Assembly: GCA_000715855.1 (NCBI GenBank) | Contig: KL571195.1 | Coordinates: 4,469-18,388 of the forward strand | Source of the DNA: Actinoplanes liguriensis | GTDB taxonomy: Bacteria > Actinomycetota > Actinomycetes > Mycobacteriales > Micromonosporaceae | Direction: 5' to 3' | Length of the DNA: 13,920 bases | Shown: positions 12,991-13,920 of the stretch, piece by piece | Numbering within the stretch: position 1 is the stretch's first letter | How the letters are laid out: each line of letters begins with the position of its first letter | Notes under the pieces: generated by a model | What the model was told of the DNA's origin: nothing | What the model saw: only the letters and a program-made list of their open reading frames with translations | Database searches by the model: none | Made by a program: the position numbers and the translations under genes

Positions 12991-13746
12991 TCAAGCGTCG
13001 TCCGTCACTGCGGCGCGCCGCTGGGCCGCGGTCAGGAAGAGCGCCCCGGTCAGATCCGCCCCGCGCAGATCCGCCCCCCGCAGGTCGGCGCCGGTGAAGT
13101 CGGCCCGCCGCAGATCCGCGCCGCTCAGATCGGCGCCGACGAGCACCGCGCCGCGGAAACTCGCCCCGCGCAGGTCGGCACCGCGGAACCGGCGGCCGAT
13201 GAGCTGGGCGCCACTGTGGTCCGGGCGACGTCCGCCCGCGCCCGCCCGGGCCAGGTCACTGGCCTTGCGCAGCAGGGGCACGACCCCTTTCCGGTACGTG
13301 TCGACGTCCAGTCCCCGCAGCTCGGCGGCCGGCCGGGTGGCCACCGCGTCGATCCGGTCCAGCGCCGCCCGCAACCTCGGGTGCAGCGACTTCGCCTCGT
13401 CCAGCCCGAGCGCCTCGGTCAGCAGCCAGAGCAGCTCGTGCAGCTGGCGCACCACCGGCAGGACGGCGAACATCGCGCCGGCGATCTCCGGGGCGGACCG
13501 CCAGTCGCGGCCGCCGAACGTCTCCTGGGTGATCCGCTGGCCGGCGCCGAAACAGTCGAACACCACGCAGCCCCGGAACCCGCGCTGCGGCAACTGCTCG
13601 TGGATCGTGCAACGAAAGTCGTCACCCAGGTTGCGGCACGCCTGACCGGCGGGCTTGTTCACGGCGAAGTCGGAGGACTTGGCGAAGGCGGGCGCGACGC
13701 AGCACAGCGCCGCACACCGGGTGCAGTCGGCTTCGAGCCTGGTCAC
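12991..13746 (-). CDS. Pentapeptide-repeat protein with cysteine-rich N-terminal domain
   Basis: The 251-residue protein starts at GTG 13746 (VTRLEADCTRCAALCCVAPAF). The N-terminal domain has eight cysteines, C8, C11, C15, C16, C37, C46, C60 and C65, in a pattern (CxxCxxxCC...C...C...C....C) that suggests a metal or cluster site. It also has the motifs FAVNKPAGQACRNL, CTIH and DCFGAGQRITQETFGGRDWR. A helical middle (about 85-168) follows. Residues about 178-236 are a run of pentapeptide repeats (GADLR, GADLS, RADFT, GADLT), predicted to form a right-handed square beta-helix. This combination is a recurring actinomycete family of unknown function; pentapeptide proteins in general include DNA-mimic gyrase protectors. 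The GTG overlaps the stop of a possible 18-codon ORF (GTGA), and there is no ribosome site of its own, which supports coupling. Confidence 0.88.
   Translation of the reverse strand: MTRLEADCTRCAALCCVAPAFAKSSDFAVNKPAGQACRNLGDDFRCTIHEQLPQRGFRGCVVFDCFGAGQRITQETFGGRDWRSAPEIAGAMFAVLPVVRQLHELLWLLTEALGLDEAKSLHPRLRAALDRIDAVATRPAAELRGLDVDTYRKGVVPLLRKASDLARAGAGGRRPDHSGAQLIGRRFRGADLRGASFRGAVLVGADLSGADLRRADFTGADLRGADLRGADLTGALFLTAAQRRAAVTDDA
13039..13215 (-). repeat. 15-bp repeats coding the pentapeptide array
   Basis: Repeated GCGCAGATCCGCC-like units on the plus strand recur about every 15 bp, matching the A(D/x)L/FxG pentapeptides of the overlapping gene. The best conserved units lie at 13045-13140. 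Confidence 0.85.
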
Positions 13747-13799
13747 GTGAGCGCGTCCGTACGTACGCGGGAATTGGTCTTGACGTTGGTTTTGATCAT
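13743..13799 (-). CDS. Possible 18-residue coupled small ORF or leader peptide
   Basis: ATG 13799 to TGA 13743-13745 encodes MIKTNVKTNSRVRTDALT. GAGGAG stands two bases before the ATG. The ATG overlaps the stop of the upstream gene (ATGA), and its own stop overlaps the GTG of the pentapeptide-repeat gene (GTGA). The double 4-bp overlap and ribosome site argue for translation. It is basic (Lys/Arg-rich), with a KTN repeat, and resembles nothing I recognise. Its role may simply be to relay ribosomes. It could also be chance, since 18 codons is very short. Confidence 0.35.
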   Translation of the reverse strand: MIKTNVKTNSRVRTDALT

Positions 13800-13900
13800 C
13801 TCTCCTCGTGCCCTCGCGCGGACACCACCAGTCGCCCCTCCCGTGCCTGCCGCGGCAACGCCGTGCCCTCGGCGTCCGCCACCGACGCGGTCCGCAACTC
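13796..13900 (-). CDS. C-terminal tail of an unidentified gene cut by the contig edge
   Basis: Reading leftwards from the adapter, a frame of 34 codons ends at TGA 13796-13798 (ELRTASVADAEG...GRLVVSARGHEER). Third positions are G/C-rich as in real genes, and the stop overlaps a following ATG by 4 bp. It is too short to name. Its upstream part is lost beyond the adapter at 13901. Confidence 0.45.
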   Translation of the reverse strand, partial: ELRTASVADAEGTALPRQAREGRLVVSARGHEER

Positions 13901-13919
13901 CTGTCTCTTATACACATCT
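13901..13919 (+). other. Third Nextera/Tn5 mosaic-end adapter at the right edge
   Basis: CTGTCTCTTATACACATCT is the complete 19-base mosaic end, followed by C as in the standard Nextera read-through. The window ends here, so this is probably a contig end or a further chimeric join. Confidence 0.97.
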
Positions 13920-13920
13920 C

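Noticed and set aside
13039..13215. CRISPR-like array
   Set aside because: The regular 15-bp units are codons of pentapeptide repeats, without spacers.
11774..13645. 623-codon plus-strand frame across terC and the pentapeptide gene
   Set aside because: Repetitive Asp/Gln/Arg and Arg-Ser-Ala composition mirrors the opposite-strand genes. There is no ribosome site or known motif.

Overview
The window is high-GC DNA (roughly 70%) with strong G/C preference at third codon positions, many GTG starts, Tat-type signals and several protein families typical of filamentous actinomycetes. Together these point to Micromonosporaceae, most likely Actinoplanes or a close relative. The genus is inferred from style and family content, not from a marker gene. 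The sequence is probably a draft-assembly contig. It carries three copies of the Nextera/Tn5 mosaic-end adapter (4417-4434, 6379-6395, 13901-13919). Two of them sit inside genes and break them, and the third lies at the right edge.

Left part (1-4130): the tail of a DUF5709 protein is followed by a polysaccharide-degradation group. This comprises a secreted protein with a degenerate GH16-like fold and a chitin-binding CBM5/12 module, an intact secreted GH16 endo-beta-1,3-glucanase with a CBM13 (ricin-B) module, and on the opposite strand a secreted GH46 chitosanase with an N-terminal CBM32/discoidin domain. The glucanase and chitosanase converge and overlap by 11 bp at their stops. Chitin-binding, beta-1,3-glucan and chitosan specificities side by side suggest attack on fungal cell walls. 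A small membrane protein lies upstream of the chitosanase.

Middle part (4080-6735): malQ (4-alpha-glucanotransferase) is preceded by a 17-bp tandem repeat and broken by adapter. It is joined by an ATGA overlap to a 59-residue MT0933-type antitoxin-like protein. Two stem-loops follow, one of them a 15-bp stem enclosing a second hairpin. After them comes a small opposite-strand hypothetical gene, also broken by adapter.

Right-middle (6733-10525): a coupled DUF1800-DUF1501 pair, both with twin-arginine-like signals, is encoded on the minus strand. Divergent from it is a spermidine-synthase-like gene whose frame is broken by an exact 8-bp tandem duplication.

Right part (10526-13920): a protein with eleven perfect tyrosine-led five-residue repeats converges (12-bp overlap) on a TerC-family membrane protein. 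Upstream of terC on the same strand is a protein combining a cysteine-rich N-terminal domain with C-terminal pentapeptide repeats. It is preceded by a possible 18-codon ORF and the tail of another gene, each overlapping the next by 4 bp. No RNA genes, CRISPR arrays, transposases or phage genes were seen. I did not find a clearly new multi-gene system. The best leads are the Tyr-pentad protein, the coupled chain at the right edge, the structured element at 6253-6310 and the GH16 pseudoenzyme pair.
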